From Bacteroidota bacterium (GTDB lineage: Bacteria; Bacteroidota; Bacteroidia; Chitinophagales; LD1), in assembly GCA_947475165.1 (NCBI GenBank), contig CANJLD010000002.1, forward strand, positions 62,001 through 126,000: a stretch of DNA of 64,000 nucleotides, given 5' to 3'. The notes below the pieces were generated by a model that did no database searches, had not been told where the DNA came from, and was given only the letters and a program-made list of their open reading frames with translations. A program made the translations under genes and the position numbers. Shown here piece by piece: positions 51,497-60,399 of this stretch (its first letter is position 1; each line of letters begins with the position of its first letter).

Positions 51497-52315
51497 ATGA
51501 AAAAATATTTCTCTCTGATAGTAGTGATTGTTGTTTGTCTGATGAATGTTTCTGCACAGGATTCTGAAATTATTGTAAACGGCAGTTATGAGGGCGAATA
51601 CAAAGGCGGCAAATTAGATGGCTATGGAAAAGCAATGCTGAACGATGGCTCTATGTACACCGGTCAATGGAAAAACGATATGCGAAATGGAACCGGTCGC
51701 GCAGGTTTCAGAGATGGCTCAGCTTACTATGGCGATTGGCAGAATGATAAAATGCACGGCACCGGAACTTATGAGTTTGTAAACGGTGATAAATACTCGG
51801 GAACATTTGTGAATAGCTTAATGCACGGACACGGCACTTACACTTTTGGCAACGGCAATCGGTATGTCGGAGAATTCGTTCACGATAAAATGACTGGCAC
51901 CGGTAGCATTCTTTACATGAATGGCGACCACTACGAAGGCAATGTGGTAAGCGGAATTAAAGTAGGCAAGGGGAAATATTTCTATCGTAACGGGAATGTA
52001 TTTGAAGGCTATTTTGCTTTCGACAAAAAAGAAGGTTTCGGAACTATGACTTTTGCCAACGGTGACACCTACACCGGAGATTTCAAAAACAACAACCGCA
52101 CCGGTAAAGGCGTTTTTGTTTTAGTCAGTGGCGATAAATACGAAGGCGAATTTTTAAATGGTATGATGCACGGCAAAGGAATTTATACCTGGGCAGACGG
52201 TGAAAAATACACCGGCTCATGGCACAACAACCAGCGAGATGGACAAGGTAAGTTGATTACAAAATATGGAGAAGAAAAAATTCTCACTTACGAGAACGGA
52301 AGCAAACAAGAATAG
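51497..52315 (+). CDS. Secreted MORN-repeat protein (paralogue 2)
   Basis: 272 residues from ATG 51497 (MKKYFSLIVVIVVCLMNVSA), then about nine MORN units (GSMYTGQWKNDMRNGTGRAG; YEFVNGDKYSGTFVNSLMHG) and an end TYENGSKQE without any repeat-derived tail. Same architecture as 49854-50666, indicating duplication around rnhB. An in-frame start at 51470 precedes the signal peptide and is rejected. Confidence 0.88.
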   Translation: MKKYFSLIVVIVVCLMNVSAQDSEIIVNGSYEGEYKGGKLDGYGKAMLNDGSMYTGQWKNDMRNGTGRAGFRDGSAYYGDWQNDKMHGTGTYEFVNGDKYSGTFVNSLMHGHGTYTFGNGNRYVGEFVHDKMTGTGSILYMNGDHYEGNVVSGIKVGKGKYFYRNGNVFEGYFAFDKKEGFGTMTFANGDTYTGDFKNNNRTGKGVFVLVSGDKYEGEFLNGMMHGKGIYTWADGEKYTGSWHNNQRDGQGKLITKYGEEKILTYENGSKQE

Positions 52316-52341
52316 ATTTCCTCCCTATAACAATATATCAG

Positions 52342-52370
52342 ATGCCATCCCGAGCCAAAAGGGATGGCAT
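52342..52370. terminator. Hairpin between convergent MORN and YbhN genes
   Basis: ATGCCATCCC (52342-52351) pairs with GGGATGGCAT (52361-52370), loop of 9 with AAAA. Weak T tail, likely shared by both genes. Confidence 0.6.
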
Positions 52371-52377
52371 ATCTGTT

Positions 52378-53430
52378 TTAGGAACTTGCCGCAATTTGTT
52401 TAGCCCACTTAGGCAACACAATCAAGCCGAGAATTAAATACAGATAATAAGAATACAGCCGCCACACCAGCGCAATAGCAGTTGATAAACCCACCGGCAT
52501 AAACTCGCAGTTCAATGCAATGAAAGAAAGCTCTGCCACACCACTGGCACCGGGCGTAGATGGAATACTCGTAAAAATCCATAGCACATATTGTCGCGAA
52601 AGCGCGGTGAGAAAACTGAAATCAGTAACTGCAAAAGCATAGAACAGCGACACCGCCAGCATATACCGGCTCACCCAATTAATGAGCGTAGCAACCGACA
52701 TCTTCATCCAAAATGAAAACGGTTTGTTCTTAAATTCATTAGCGGTCAGTTCAATTTCATCGCCTACAAAAATCAATCTGCTTTTAAACCGTGTTAAAAT
52801 TTTTACTTCGGCTAGCTCGTGAAAAAAAATTTTAGTAGCATGGGGCATAATAAAAAGTGCCGTACCGAGAAAAGTGCAGGCAGAAAGTATCAGCAGATAG
52901 CCAACCCACGCATAATCGGCAAAGCCGCGAATGCCTTGCATAATTTTGTGCCCTTCTAAATCAGCACATACAAACGAGAACGAAAGAATATCATTCCCAA
53001 TAAAAAAATAGAGCACACCAAACACAATAACAAATGCCAGGTTATCGAAAAAACCATTCAGCATAAGCACCGCCACACTTCTGCCCGAACTGATGCCGCT
53101 TTTAATAAGCAGATAAAGTACAAACGGCATCACACTAATTTTGGGCGTAATACAAACACCAAATTCCCAAAGCGTAATGGTTTGAAATGTTTTGAGCAAG
53201 CTTAATTGGTTGCCGGTGCTCAGCCGCATTTTATACATAAACGCAGCATCGCGACAAATAACCGTAACTGCTGCAAGCAATAATCCAATCACTAATTGTT
53301 GTGATAGATGAACTGAGTGAAGTGCTTCCAGATTAAGATTAGTAGCAATCAGATAAGCCGAAACACTCACCCCGATTCCAATAGGCAGAATCAGTTTCCA
53401 TAAGTTAATAGGATTAGCGTTTTCGCTCAT
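52378..53430 (-). CDS. Lysylphosphatidylglycerol synthase/YbhN-like integral membrane protein
   Basis: 350 residues, about seven to nine TM helices. CRDAAFMYKMRLSTGNQL and SIPSTPGASGVAELSFIAL are the motifs of the LPG_synthase_TM (UPF0104/YbhN) family, membrane flippase-like proteins. The soluble aminoacyl-transfer domain of MprF is absent. Substrate unknown. Confidence 0.85.
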   Translation of the reverse strand: MSENANPINLWKLILPIGIGVSVSAYLIATNLNLEALHSVHLSQQLVIGLLLAAVTVICRDAAFMYKMRLSTGNQLSLLKTFQTITLWEFGVCITPKISVMPFVLYLLIKSGISSGRSVAVLMLNGFFDNLAFVIVFGVLYFFIGNDILSFSFVCADLEGHKIMQGIRGFADYAWVGYLLILSACTFLGTALFIMPHATKIFFHELAEVKILTRFKSRLIFVGDEIELTANEFKNKPFSFWMKMSVATLINWVSRYMLAVSLFYAFAVTDFSFLTALSRQYVLWIFTSIPSTPGASGVAELSFIALNCEFMPVGLSTAIALVWRLYSYYLYLILGLIVLPKWAKQIAASS

Positions 53431-53478
53431 GCGCTAAAAATAAAAAACCCGCTCGCTTGAGAGGGCTTCTTGTATTTC

Positions 53479-53513
53479 ATTCAGCATTCCGAATTCAGAA
53501 CTTCGCATTAGTT
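53479..53513. repeat. Heptamer repeats at the scpA stop
   Basis: ATTCAGC, ATTCCGA, ATTCAGA, ACTTCGC, ATTAGTT; the scpA stop codon (53508-53510) is inside. Confidence 0.6.
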
Positions 53514-54296
53514 TTCTTGTCCTTCCAACACAATCTCTTTCTCTTCACTCGGGCTCGATTTCTCTAACCAGAAATTATTGTACCCATCACCGATGGTAAT
53601 TTTTATTTGCTGCTCCTGAATTAACTCTAACACCGAAAGGAAAACGAAAATTGCATGAACGCGATTCTCCACTCCTTCAAATGCCTGTTCGAAATTTGTT
53701 TTGCTGCCGGCTTTAATTTTTTCAAGCAGCACCATCTTTTCTCCGCTAATAGTGTAAGCCGGTGATTCAACCATATGAACTACTTTCTTATTCTTCTCAC
53801 GTGCTAACCGGTCAAGCACATTCTGGAAAGATTTGAGCAAACGGAACATCGTCAGGCTCTGCATTTCAAATTCTGTTTCAAATAAAGTCGCTATCTCCTG
53901 ATTTTCATGAAGAGCATTTCCACGCTTAGAAATATTCTGACGGTCTTCTTCCAGCTTGCGCATGGTTTCAGTTGCCTCTTTAAACTTCTTGTATTCAATC
54001 AACCGGCTCACCAGTTCATCGCGCGGGTCAAGTTCTTTTCCGGTAGCAGGGTCAAGTTCTTTTCGCGGCAAAAGCATCTTCGCTTTTATCCGCATCAAAG
54101 TAGCAGCTACCAAAATAAATTCACTCGCCACCTCAATGTTGAGCGTTTCCATTTTATGGATGTATTCCAAGAAATCGGTAGTCAGTTTAAAAATCGCAAT
54201 GTCATAAATATCCAATTCATCGCGCTCAATAAAAAACAGCAAAAGGTCAAATGGGCCTTCAAACTGCGGCAACTTTATTTCATATGTATCTTGCAT
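53508..54296 (-). CDS. scpA: Segregation and condensation protein A
   Basis: 262 residues. KLPQFEGPFDLLLFFIERDE is the kleisin N-terminal motif, LEYIHKMETLNIEVASEFIL follows, and the C-terminus holds the winged-helix (FVFLSVLELIQEQQIKITIG). Forms SMC-ScpAB for chromosome organisation; scpB and smc are not in the window. Confidence 0.93.
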   Translation of the reverse strand: MQDTYEIKLPQFEGPFDLLLFFIERDELDIYDIAIFKLTTDFLEYIHKMETLNIEVASEFILVAATLMRIKAKMLLPRKELDPATGKELDPRDELVSRLIEYKKFKEATETMRKLEEDRQNISKRGNALHENQEIATLFETEFEMQSLTMFRLLKSFQNVLDRLAREKNKKVVHMVESPAYTISGEKMVLLEKIKAGSKTNFEQAFEGVENRVHAIFVFLSVLELIQEQQIKITIGDGYNNFWLEKSSPSEEKEIVLEGQEN

Positions 54297-54300
54297 CTCC

Positions 54301-54328
54301 TGTATTTTGTATTCTGTTTTTTGTTACT
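54301..54328. repeat. Heptamer repeats upstream of scpA
   Basis: TGTATTT, TGTATTC, TGTTTTT, TGTTACT, starting 4 bp from the scpA start. Confidence 0.55.
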
Positions 54329-54364
54329 CCCCTCTCCATTAAAATGGAGAGGGGCAGGGGGTGA
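54329..54364. repeat. Second type of palindromic repeat between recQ and scpA
   Basis: CCCCTCTCCATT (54329-54340) pairs with AATGGAGAGGGG (54343-54354), followed by CAGGGGGTGA. It ends 2 bp before the recQ stop codon. Different sequence from the CCCCTAAA family but the same placement. Confidence 0.75.
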
Positions 54365-54366
54365 GG

Positions 54367-56571
54367 CTAATTCGCCAATTCACTCATAAACTTAAGCCGC
54401 ATCAACTGTAAATTTTCCATTTCTATATCATCGCCTTTAAATTCTTCATAGGCAGCTTCTAACGAATCGGTTTTTGCTGTGCGGAAGTATTCATAAATAT
54501 CCGTTATCAAATCTTCATCAATTATCGTTTCCAGATAATAATCAATATTCAATTTGGTACCCGAATTCACAATCGTTTCCAGTTCATGAATCAACTCCGG
54601 ACGTTTCTTGTTCAGCATCTTAGCAATATCATCAATCGAAATTTTCTTATCAATCGCCTGTATGATTCTGATTTTATCGCCACTCTTATTCACCACACCC
54701 TTCACCACAAAATCTGTCGGACGTTCAATATCATTCTCCTCCACATACTTTTTTATCGCCTCAATAAACTTCTTGCCGTAGCGTTCAGCCTTGCCCTTAC
54801 TCACACCACCTATGTTGCAAAGCTCCTCCATCGTAATAGGATACTTGGTTGCCATTTCTTCCAGCGATGTCTCCTGGAAAATTACATATGGAGGAAGGTT
54901 CAATTCCTTGCCCACCTTCTTCGTCAAATCTTTCAGAAGGTTCAGTACCTGCTTATCGAGCACACCGCGTTTTTCCGCGCTGTCTTCTACCACCACTTCT
55001 AATCCTTCATCCTGATAATTGTGATTCACAGAAACCTTCATTACCCGCGGCTTACGCAAAAACTCCTGACCGCGTGCCGTAATTTTAAGCAATCCGTATT
55101 GCTCAATATCTTTTTCAAGCAAGCCCGCCATTAAGGCGTGACGCATCACCGAGTTCCAGTGGTGCTCATCTTTATCTGAACCCTTACCGAACCACGACTG
55201 CTTATCGTAATTAAAGTCCGTAACCTCTTTTCCTTTTTTGCCAATCAACAATTTGGTTACGTATGGCAAATCGTGATTTTCCTTCACCGCCTTAATAACC
55301 GAAAGTGCCAATGTTGTATCTTCTGTTACATCCAGCTTCTCTTTCGGATTCTTGCAGTTATCGCACATGCAATTGCAATCCTTCGCGTTGAATTCTTCTC
55401 CGAAATAATGCAACAGGAACTTTCTCCGACACTCCGCACTTTCAATGTAAGCCACCGTTTCGTTAATCAACTGAATATTGCGTTCGCGCTCTGCCACACT
55501 TTTATCGCGCAACAATTTTTCCAGCTTGCCAATATCTTTGTAAGAGAAATAAACCACACACTCACCGCCCAATCCATCTCTTCCACCGCGACCGGTCTCC
55601 TGATAATAGTTTTCGAGGCTCTTCGGAATATCGTAGTGAATCACAAACCGGATATCCGGTTTGTCAATTCCCATTCCGAAGGCTATGGTGGCTACAATTA
55701 TTTCCAAATCCTGCATCAAAAACGCATCCTGTGTTTGGGTGCGCACTTTGCCATCTAATCCTGCATGATACGGTTGTGCCTTTACACCATTCGCACGTAA
55801 CACCTCCGCCAAATCATCACAAGTCTTCCGGTTAATTACATAAATAATTCCGCTCTTGCCCGGTCGCTGTTTAATAAACTGAACCATGTTCTTAATGGCA
55901 AGCTGAGGTGTTTTCTTGGTGCGTACCTCATAAAATAAATTAGGGCGGTTAAAGCTCGAAATAAAAACATTCGGCTTCTTCAGCTCTAAGGTTTTCACAA
56001 TATCGCTCTGCACTTTGGGTGTAGCGGTAGCGGTTAGCGCAATAATTGGAAACTTCTGCCCCAGTGCGGTAATAATTTCGCGTATGCGTCTGTACTCCGG
56101 TCTAAAATCATGTCCCCATTCCGAAATACAATGTGCCTCATCTACAGCAATAAAACTCACCTTCACCTCCTTAAACAAATCAACCGTATCCTGCTTGGTG
56201 AGCGTTTCCGGTGCTACGTATAGCATTTTGGTTTTGCCGCTCTTAATATCCTTTATCACCACATCGCGCTGGGTTTTGTTCAGCGATGAATTCAGAAAAT
56301 GCGCAATGCTATCGTGCTCGCTGTAGTTGCGAATCAAATCCACCTGATTCTTCATCAGGGCAATCAAAGGCGAAATAATAATTGCCACTCCCTCGCTCAT
56401 CAGCGCGGGCAACTGGTAGCAAACCGATTTTCCGCCACCGGTGGGCATAATCACAAACGTATCCTTACCCGCCAGCACCGACTTTATCACCGCCTCCTGC
56501 GTTCCCTTAAACTTGGTAAAGCCGAAAAACTCCTGTAGCGCCTCGGCCGGTGTCATATCTGCTATCTCCAT
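54367..56571 (-). CDS. recQ: RecQ-family ATP-dependent DNA helicase
   Basis: 734 residues. Walker A PTGGGKSVCYQLP, DEAH in VDEAHCISEWGHDFRPEY, helicase C-terminal with QETGRGGRDGLGG, a zinc site (ECRRKF, DCNCMCDNC), RQC winged helix and HRDC-like segments further on. Unwinds DNA in recombination and repair. The last ~100 residues (DKIRIIQAIDKKISIDDIAK onward) extend beyond E. coli RecQ, as in other Bacteroidota. Confidence 0.96.
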   Translation of the reverse strand: MEIADMTPAEALQEFFGFTKFKGTQEAVIKSVLAGKDTFVIMPTGGGKSVCYQLPALMSEGVAIIISPLIALMKNQVDLIRNYSEHDSIAHFLNSSLNKTQRDVVIKDIKSGKTKMLYVAPETLTKQDTVDLFKEVKVSFIAVDEAHCISEWGHDFRPEYRRIREIITALGQKFPIIALTATATPKVQSDIVKTLELKKPNVFISSFNRPNLFYEVRTKKTPQLAIKNMVQFIKQRPGKSGIIYVINRKTCDDLAEVLRANGVKAQPYHAGLDGKVRTQTQDAFLMQDLEIIVATIAFGMGIDKPDIRFVIHYDIPKSLENYYQETGRGGRDGLGGECVVYFSYKDIGKLEKLLRDKSVAERERNIQLINETVAYIESAECRRKFLLHYFGEEFNAKDCNCMCDNCKNPKEKLDVTEDTTLALSVIKAVKENHDLPYVTKLLIGKKGKEVTDFNYDKQSWFGKGSDKDEHHWNSVMRHALMAGLLEKDIEQYGLLKITARGQEFLRKPRVMKVSVNHNYQDEGLEVVVEDSAEKRGVLDKQVLNLLKDLTKKVGKELNLPPYVIFQETSLEEMATKYPITMEELCNIGGVSKGKAERYGKKFIEAIKKYVEENDIERPTDFVVKGVVNKSGDKIRIIQAIDKKISIDDIAKMLNKKRPELIHELETIVNSGTKLNIDYYLETIIDEDLITDIYEYFRTAKTDSLEAAYEEFKGDDIEMENLQLMRLKFMSELAN

Positions 56572-56894
56572 AAACCTGAATTTAAATTACGTAAACCTTC
56601 TACTCAAATTAACTGCTGTTTGTTTCTGCCTCAATATAAGAACCTTTTTCAAAAAAGGATGGCGAATTTAAAAACAACTTACGAAGCAAAAAAGAGCTTG
56701 GCAATTATTAAGAACCAACAAATCAGATGCTGTAAAACCGAAATAATTATGCTTATTCAAAATCGCCCTCTGGTGAAACCAGCAAAGTCCATCCACAAAG
56801 AAGGCTACACTGGATCCACTCCATATTTTTAATTTGGCGTTGTACTAGACAACCGTTTTTGCTTTCTACTGCCTACTTTCCTTACATTCGCGCT
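56572..56894. other. 323-bp gap with no supported gene
   Basis: Promoter region of recQ on the left. A 70-codon open frame (56620-56832, plus) has no recognisable homology or signal and I do not call it. TTTTTCAAAAAA near 56650 is a small hairpin. Confidence 0.5.
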
Positions 56895-57116
56895 ATGAAA
56901 ATTCTCCAATACTTTGAAAAGGCATGGATTGTTGCAGCCGCTTCTTCATTTGTAGTTTGCCTTTATAAGCTAGTTACCCTTCAGGTTTTCGATAACCGCG
57001 TTTACTTCCCGCTTTTCTGTGGGCTCTTCTGTATTTTAATTTGGTTCAACATTCGGGGGCAACGCAAATTCCGCGATAAAATGTTTGGAGGTAAAGAAGA
57101 AAAGCCGAATGAGTAA
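56895..57116 (+). CDS. Small membrane protein, unknown
   Basis: 73 residues from ATG 56895: MKILQYFEKAWIVAAASSFV, a second TM (YFPLFCGLFCILIWFNI) and a basic tail (RGQRKFRDKM). Family not recognised, but codirectional small genes before the CNNM gene suggest co-transcription. TACATTCG, a possible -7 box, lies 4 bp before the start. Confidence 0.65.
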   Translation: MKILQYFEKAWIVAAASSFVVCLYKLVTLQVFDNRVYFPLFCGLFCILIWFNIRGQRKFRDKMFGGKEEKPNE

Positions 57117-57125
57117 ACCATTTCC

Positions 57126-57174
57126 CGTTTTCTGTATTTTGTTTCGTATTTCAAAATTCGTATTTCCTATTTTC
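57126..57174 (+). repeat. Seven heptamer units before the CNNM gene
   Basis: CGTTTTC, TGTATTT, TGTTTCG, TATTTCA, AAATTCG, TATTTCC, TATTTTC. The last unit forms most of a TATTTTCG -7-like box, so the repeat may create the promoter. Confidence 0.75.
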
Positions 57175-57175
57175 G
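57168..57175 (+). promoter_or_regulatory. Possible -7 box inside the heptamer block
   Basis: TATTTTCG 4 bp before the ATG at 57180; transcript would be almost leaderless. Confidence 0.3.
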
Positions 57176-57179
57176 ACTA

Positions 57180-58442
57180 ATGGAACCGGTTGCCATTTTT
57201 ATTGCCTTATTGTTAGTCGCCTTTTTTTCGGGTATCGAAATTGCGTTTGTATCTGCCAACAAACTGCGCGTTGAGCTGCTGAAAGAGAAAGGCTCTTCAA
57301 GCGCAAAAATTATTTCCAACTTTAATCAGAATGCTTCGCGCTTTATAAGCACCATGCTCATAGGGTTGAACATTTCATTAGTGCTTTTCGGAAGTATTAC
57401 CGCTAATTATTTTACGCACGAAAATTTTTCGTTCCTGCCCACCGGTGAAATTGCGCTGCTTGTTGTGCAAACTATCTTCACCACTTTCATCATTTTAGTT
57501 TTTGGCGAGCTGCTCCCTAAAATTCTTTTTCGCGTTAACTCCGACCAAACGCTGTTGTTGTTTGCTTACCCCGCACAGGGCGTTTACCTTTTATTAAAGC
57601 CACTCTCCGGTTTGTTTCACTCCATGTCGCGCTGGTTAATTAAACTGGTAGTGGGTTACGATTTGGTAGAGGGCAAACAATCGTTCACCAAAGAAGACCT
57701 GGAGTATTTAGTAAAGGAAACTGCCGTAACCGATGGCGATGGTCACGATGAAGCCGACCATTTGAATTCCGAAATTTTTGAAAAAGCTCTTTACCTGAAA
57801 GATGTAAAAGTGCGCAACTGCATGGTGCCGCGCCCCGAAATTCAGGCGGTGGAAATAAACGAAGGCATTGATGCATTGAAGAAAAAATTTGTAGAGACAA
57901 AACTGTCGCGCATTATTATTTACGATGATGTTATCGATAGAATTATTGGCTACGTGCATCATTTTGATTTACTGAAAGCCGACCAATCATTCAAACAACT
58001 CGTTCGCCCCATACAGGTAATTCCAGAAACCATGACCGCGCGAGATTTGATGTTGCAGTTTATCCGCGACAAAAAAAATGTAGCCTGGGTAGTAGATGAA
58101 TACGGTGGCACAGCCGGTATTATCACCCTCGAAGATTTGATGGAAGAAATTTTTGGAGAGATAGAAGATGAACACGATGAGGAAGCACTAACCGAGAAAA
58201 AAATTTCGGATAAAGAGTTTATGCTCTCCGGAAGATTGGAAGTTGATTATCTGAATCAGGAATATGATTTGGAAATTCCCGAAGGCGAATACACTACGCT
58301 CTCCGGTTATATCATCAGCGGCTTCGAAGATATTCCCGAACCGGGAGTATCTATCGACCTCGATAACTTTCACATCCGCATCCTACGCGCCAGCGATAAA
58401 AGAATTGAGCTACTTAGTTTGAAAATTAAGAACGAAGAATAA
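57180..58442 (+). CDS. CNNM/CBS-domain transporter (HlyC/CorC family; GldE-like)
   Basis: 420 residues: DUF21/CNNM membrane domain with about four helices (residues ~1-185; FFSGIEIAFVSANKLRVELL), a CBS pair (VRNCMVPRPEIQAVEI; WVVDEYGGTAGIITLEDLME) and the CorC_HlyC C-terminal domain (EYDLEIPEGEYTTLSGYIIS). Related proteins move Mg2+/Co2+ or, as GldE, support gliding motility; which role applies is not clear. Confidence 0.9.
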   Translation: MEPVAIFIALLLVAFFSGIEIAFVSANKLRVELLKEKGSSSAKIISNFNQNASRFISTMLIGLNISLVLFGSITANYFTHENFSFLPTGEIALLVVQTIFTTFIILVFGELLPKILFRVNSDQTLLLFAYPAQGVYLLLKPLSGLFHSMSRWLIKLVVGYDLVEGKQSFTKEDLEYLVKETAVTDGDGHDEADHLNSEIFEKALYLKDVKVRNCMVPRPEIQAVEINEGIDALKKKFVETKLSRIIIYDDVIDRIIGYVHHFDLLKADQSFKQLVRPIQVIPETMTARDLMLQFIRDKKNVAWVVDEYGGTAGIITLEDLMEEIFGEIEDEHDEEALTEKKISDKEFMLSGRLEVDYLNQEYDLEIPEGEYTTLSGYIISGFEDIPEPGVSIDLDNFHIRILRASDKRIELLSLKIKNEE

Positions 58443-58452
58443 TTAAAACAGA

Positions 58453-58505
58453 AGCCACGAATTACACGAATTAAAGAGCAACTATAATTCATGTAATTCG
58501 TGGCT
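58453..58505. terminator. 21-bp hairpin between convergent genes (dispersed GCCACGAATTACAC element)
   Basis: AGCCACGAATTACACGAATT pairs with its near complement at 58485-58505 with one wobble. TCTTTTCTCCC follows. A related sequence is at 62911-62989. Confidence 0.7.
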
Positions 58506-58517
58506 TGTCTTTTCTCC

Positions 58518-59888
58518 CTATCTTTTTAACGGCAACAAATCAATTTGAGGACCGGCCTCAAAACGCAGGTCAGAGAATTTTGATAGCCTGCTTCCTATTT
58601 GCATATCCGCCACATTGCAGGTAATACTCCACTGAAAAGAAGTACTCGAAGTTCCTCCGTTTAGTTCCACCACATCAAAACCGTGTGTGGTTTTGTTAGT
58701 TACATAAACTCCTTTGCAATCGCCTTCTAATTGAACAAACACACGCAAAGGATGCTTTTCGTTTATCACAATATTCTTGGCAAGTATCGGGTCAATTTCA
58801 ATATGCATTTTTCCGTTCACCAATTGCCCTTGTCCATAATCCTGAAAATAAAACTCTGGTGTTTCCGGTGCATGAAGGGTAACTGCATTGCCGTTTAAGT
58901 CCGGAACAGAAGTAGAAACCATACTGGTAACATTGCTCCAAATCTTATAATGATTGTTAGCCGCTGACCATGCCTCAACCAAAGTGGTGTAAGAGCCATT
59001 GCTTCCCACAAAATAACCAGCCGCAGTTTGAGTATTTATCGTTGTACTGATTTGTGCGCCAGCCACACCGTACTGAAAACCGGTAAAAGCACCACCTGCA
59101 CCACCAACGGGGCCAACACCGCCAACGTTGTTGGCAATTCCTACTACTCCATAAGCATTTGAAACATCTGTTGCCTTACCATAAACACCATACCCTTGGC
59201 TACCCGGAGCAAAACCATACAAACCGGTAAGCGAACCAAAGAACGCACCGCCCGAGCCACCGCTTACAAGCGTATAAGAAGCCACATTATTTCCTACCCC
59301 TAAAATACCGGTACCGGTATTACTTAAATTAGAGCCATAAACACCAAATCCATTCGATTGCTGTGTAGCGCCATAAACACCATTACCGGTGCTTGCACCA
59401 ACAGTAGCAGTATTCTGACCGGTAAGCCCAATACCCGCAGCATTAGTATTTGAACTTACAACAGCCGAAGTAACGTTGGCTGCACTTACCTGTAATGGAT
59501 AGGTGGGGGTCGTTAAACCTATGCCCACATTACCGGTTCCTGAAAAACTAAGATTGCGACCCGCCAACGGAATATCTGTATTGGTTGTAAGCGCACCGCC
59601 CAATTCAATATCATTGTTAGCTAAAACATATTGAACGCCATTGCTGGCTGCCGAAGTTCCTGAACCAGCCGGTCCGGTAGCACCGGTAGCACCTTGAGTT
59701 CCTATTCCTGTAGCCCCGGTTGCACCAGTAGCACCGGTTGAACCGGTTGTTCCATTAGAGCCTGTATTTCCTGTTGCACCAGTTGGGCCCGTATTGCCAT
59801 TTGCGCCCGTGGCACCGGTTGCACCAGTTGCTCCTCCACCAGAACCCGTTGCGCCTGTTGGACCCGTAGCACCGGTTGGGCCTTGCAA
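58518..59888 (-). CDS. C-terminal fragment: G-T/A-x collagen-like repeats and tail-fibre-like domain
   Basis: Up to 456 residues from a TTG that is only a convenient start: the frame continues open to the frameshift near 59933. About 20 G-x-y triplets ([13 protein letters not shown]), then a beta-rich region with [20 protein letters not shown], typical of Bacteroidota surface/tail-fibre-like proteins, and a C-terminal part ending [13 protein letters not shown]. No ATG start supports that it is a piece of a longer gene. Confidence 0.7.
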   Translation of the reverse strand: MQGPTGATGPTGATGSGGGATGATGATGANGNTGPTGATGNTGSNGTTGSTGATGATGATGIGTQGATGATGPAGSGTSAASNGVQYVLANNDIELGGALTTNTDIPLAGRNLSFSGTGNVGIGLTTPTYPLQVSAANVTSAVVSSNTNAAGIGLTGQNTATVGASTGNGVYGATQQSNGFGVYGSNLSNTGTGILGVGNNVASYTLVSGGSGGAFFGSLTGLYGFAPGSQGYGVYGKATDVSNAYGVVGIANNVGGVGPVGGAGGAFTGFQYGVAGAQISTTINTQTAAGYFVGSNGSYTTLVEAWSAANNHYKIWSNVTSMVSTSVPDLNGNAVTLHAPETPEFYFQDYGQGQLVNGKMHIEIDPILAKNIVINEKHPLRVFVQLEGDCKGVYVTNKTTHGFDVVELNGGTSSTSFQWSITCNVADMQIGSRLSKFSDLRFEAGPQIDLLPLKR

Positions 59889-59902
59889 ACCAGTAGCTCC
59901 AT

Positions 59903-60367
59903 CTAAACCAGTATTACCGGTAGCTCCTGCAGGCCTGTTGCTCCGGTTGGTCCGGCTGGACCTGCTGCGCTGTTTCCCGCAAACAAAGCGTAAGGAACAC
60001 TAAGTAATTGGTCGGCTCCCATACTAACGTAAGTGCTGCCACCGGTTGGGTCAATTTCTACTTGCAGATATTTGTCTCCACTTCCCCAGTTAATGGTCAG
60101 CATGCTTCCGCTAACTGTAGTTCCTCCGCCAATTGCTGCGGTAAACAAACCAAACTGATTAGTGATTTTAGATTGTGTTTCGCTGTAAAGCACCGTACCG
60201 GTAGCACTGTTATCGCGGATAGTGAACCGGAGAGAAATATTCTGGTTCGGAATTATAGCTCCGGCAACCGTGCGGGCTACTGCCTGATAATTTACTTTTT
60301 GTGGTGCTTGTGCAAAAGCAAATTGAACGATAAAGAATCCCGCGATAGCGAGTAGTGTATTTTTCAT
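59903..60367 (-). CDS. N-terminal fragment of the collagen-like secreted protein
   Basis: 154 residues: signal peptide [20 protein letters not shown], a beta domain ([41 protein letters not shown]) common at the start of these proteins, and the first G-x-y triplets. After [12 protein letters not shown] it runs out of register (ELPVILV) and stops, as expected for a frameshift. Confidence 0.75.
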   Translation of the reverse strand: MKNTLLAIAGFFIVQFAFAQAPQKVNYQAVARTVAGAIIPNQNISLRFTIRDNSATGTVLYSETQSKITNQFGLFTAAIGGGTTVSGSMLTINWGSGDKYLQVEIDPTGGSTYVSMGADQLLSVPYALFAGNSAAGPAGPTGATGLQELPVILV

Positions 60368-60399
60368 TTGTATATTTTTTAGAGGGACGAAAAATAAAA

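Larger units (their letters stand above)
58518..60367 (-). pseudogene. Collagen-like G-x-y repeat secreted protein split by a 1-nt frameshift
   Basis: Two open frames, 60367-59903 and 59888-58518, join perfectly if one base is added near 59933 (AGGCCT): GATG then continues as [20 protein letters not shown] in the G-x-y register. The combined length is 1850 bp, one base short of a multiple of three. Either a real loss, a phase-variable event in repetitive sequence, or an assembly error. Confidence 0.75.

Noticed and set aside
56620-56832. 70-codon frame upstream of the small membrane protein
   Set aside because: Low-complexity, Lys/Gln-rich, no homology I recognise and no leader resembling a real start.
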